64,000 bases of DNA from Chryseobacterium sp. Bi04 (GTDB taxonomy: Bacteria > Bacteroidota > Bacteroidia > Flavobacteriales > Weeksellaceae), in assembly GCF_918698085.1 (NCBI RefSeq), contig NZ_CAKKLP010000010.1, positions 124,001-188,000 on the forward strand, written 5' to 3'. The notes under the pieces are model-generated. The model was not told the origin of the DNA. It made no database searches and saw nothing but the letters and a program-made list of their open reading frames with translations. Below are positions 63,827 through 64,000 of this stretch, piece after piece. Each line of letters starts with the position of its first letter. Position 1 is the first letter of the stretch. The translations under genes were made by a program, and so were the position numbers.

Positions 63827-64000
63827 ATGAAAAGAGAGAATATAGATCAATTGGTAAAGGTAGAATACCATCAGGCCGCAAACTGTCCTTTAAAAGACAG
63901 TCAATTTTCCTTTTTTCAGATTGTATATGTCATTTCAGGAAAAGGGTTCCTTAAGATCAATAATAATATGGCTTCTTACAGTGAAGGAAGTCTTATTCTC
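63827..64000 (+). CDS. AraC-type regulator, N-terminal part, 3' end outside the window
   Basis: 58 codons to the right edge, ATG at 63827. The visible part is a cupin-like AraC sensing domain (FSFFQIVYVISGKGFLKINN, MASYSEGSLIL). The helix-turn-helix lies beyond the edge, so the call rests on this domain and on divergence from an MFS gene. It probably controls that transporter. Confidence 0.72.
   Translation, partial: MKRENIDQLVKVEYHQAANCPLKDSQFSFFQIVYVISGKGFLKINNNMASYSEGSLIL

Overview
The window is AT-rich chromosomal DNA from a flavobacterium, most likely Chryseobacterium or a close Weeksellaceae relative. The evidence is two proteins with type IX secretion (T9SS) C-terminal sorting domains, a TonB/carboxypeptidase-regulatory-type receptor, a textbook Bacteroidetes promoter (TTTG-N19-TAnnTTTG) in front of a tRNA-Ser gene, and a remnant of a grasp-with-spasm peptide maturase. 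Identifications come from reading motifs by eye; no database search was run.

Layout. 1-5.4 kb: end of an S41 protease, a small coiled-coil protein, a sterol-desaturase-like enzyme, a two-copy inverted repeat, and a divergent marR / UvrA-like pair. 5.4-9.3 kb: a TonB-dependent receptor followed by a lipoprotein beta-propeller phytase. 9.4-17.2 kb: small enzymes and regulators, including a three-gene ECF41 sigma factor / azoreductase / SnoaL unit, two heptamer tandem repeats, a broken hypothetical gene, a JmjC-like cupin protein and a membrane-anchored AraC-type regulator.

17.8-38.4 kb is the most unusual part. Four tightly spaced genes encode a tail-fibre-like surface protein, a T9SS subtilisin, a T9SS lectin-like protein and a 3284-residue SpvB/TcdB/Rhs polymorphic toxin. 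The toxin's C-terminal tip is followed by an immunity candidate, then by a series of displaced cassettes: partial copies of the rhs core joined to different toxin tips and small partner genes, one tip with no core, and one core with no tip. This looks like a silent reservoir for tip exchange.

38.6-50.6 kb: M1 aminopeptidase, PutP-type symporter, HxlR/MFS divergent pair, luciferase-like monooxygenase, P-loop NTPase, GNAT and DUF6624 proteins, then a stretch rich in broken genes (methyltransferase with an internal deletion, GNAT split in a homopolymer, decayed TPR gene).

50.7-60.3 kb is a genomic island at the 3' end of tRNA-Ser(TGA), bounded by a 15-nt direct repeat. It carries a large serine recombinase, a helicase fused to a PD-(D/E)xK-like nuclease domain, and a probable ABC-three-component (ABC-3C) conflict system: nuclease-fold effector, middle component and SMC-like ATPase. 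The effector has a frameshift and the ATPase an in-frame amber codon just before Walker B, so that system is probably inactive unless these are sequencing errors. Two related ~130-bp leaders precede the helicase and the effector.

60.4-64 kb: DUF6624 lipoprotein, grasp-with-spasm maturase remnant, NAD-dependent epimerase, and an MFS transporter divergent from an AraC regulator that runs off the right edge.
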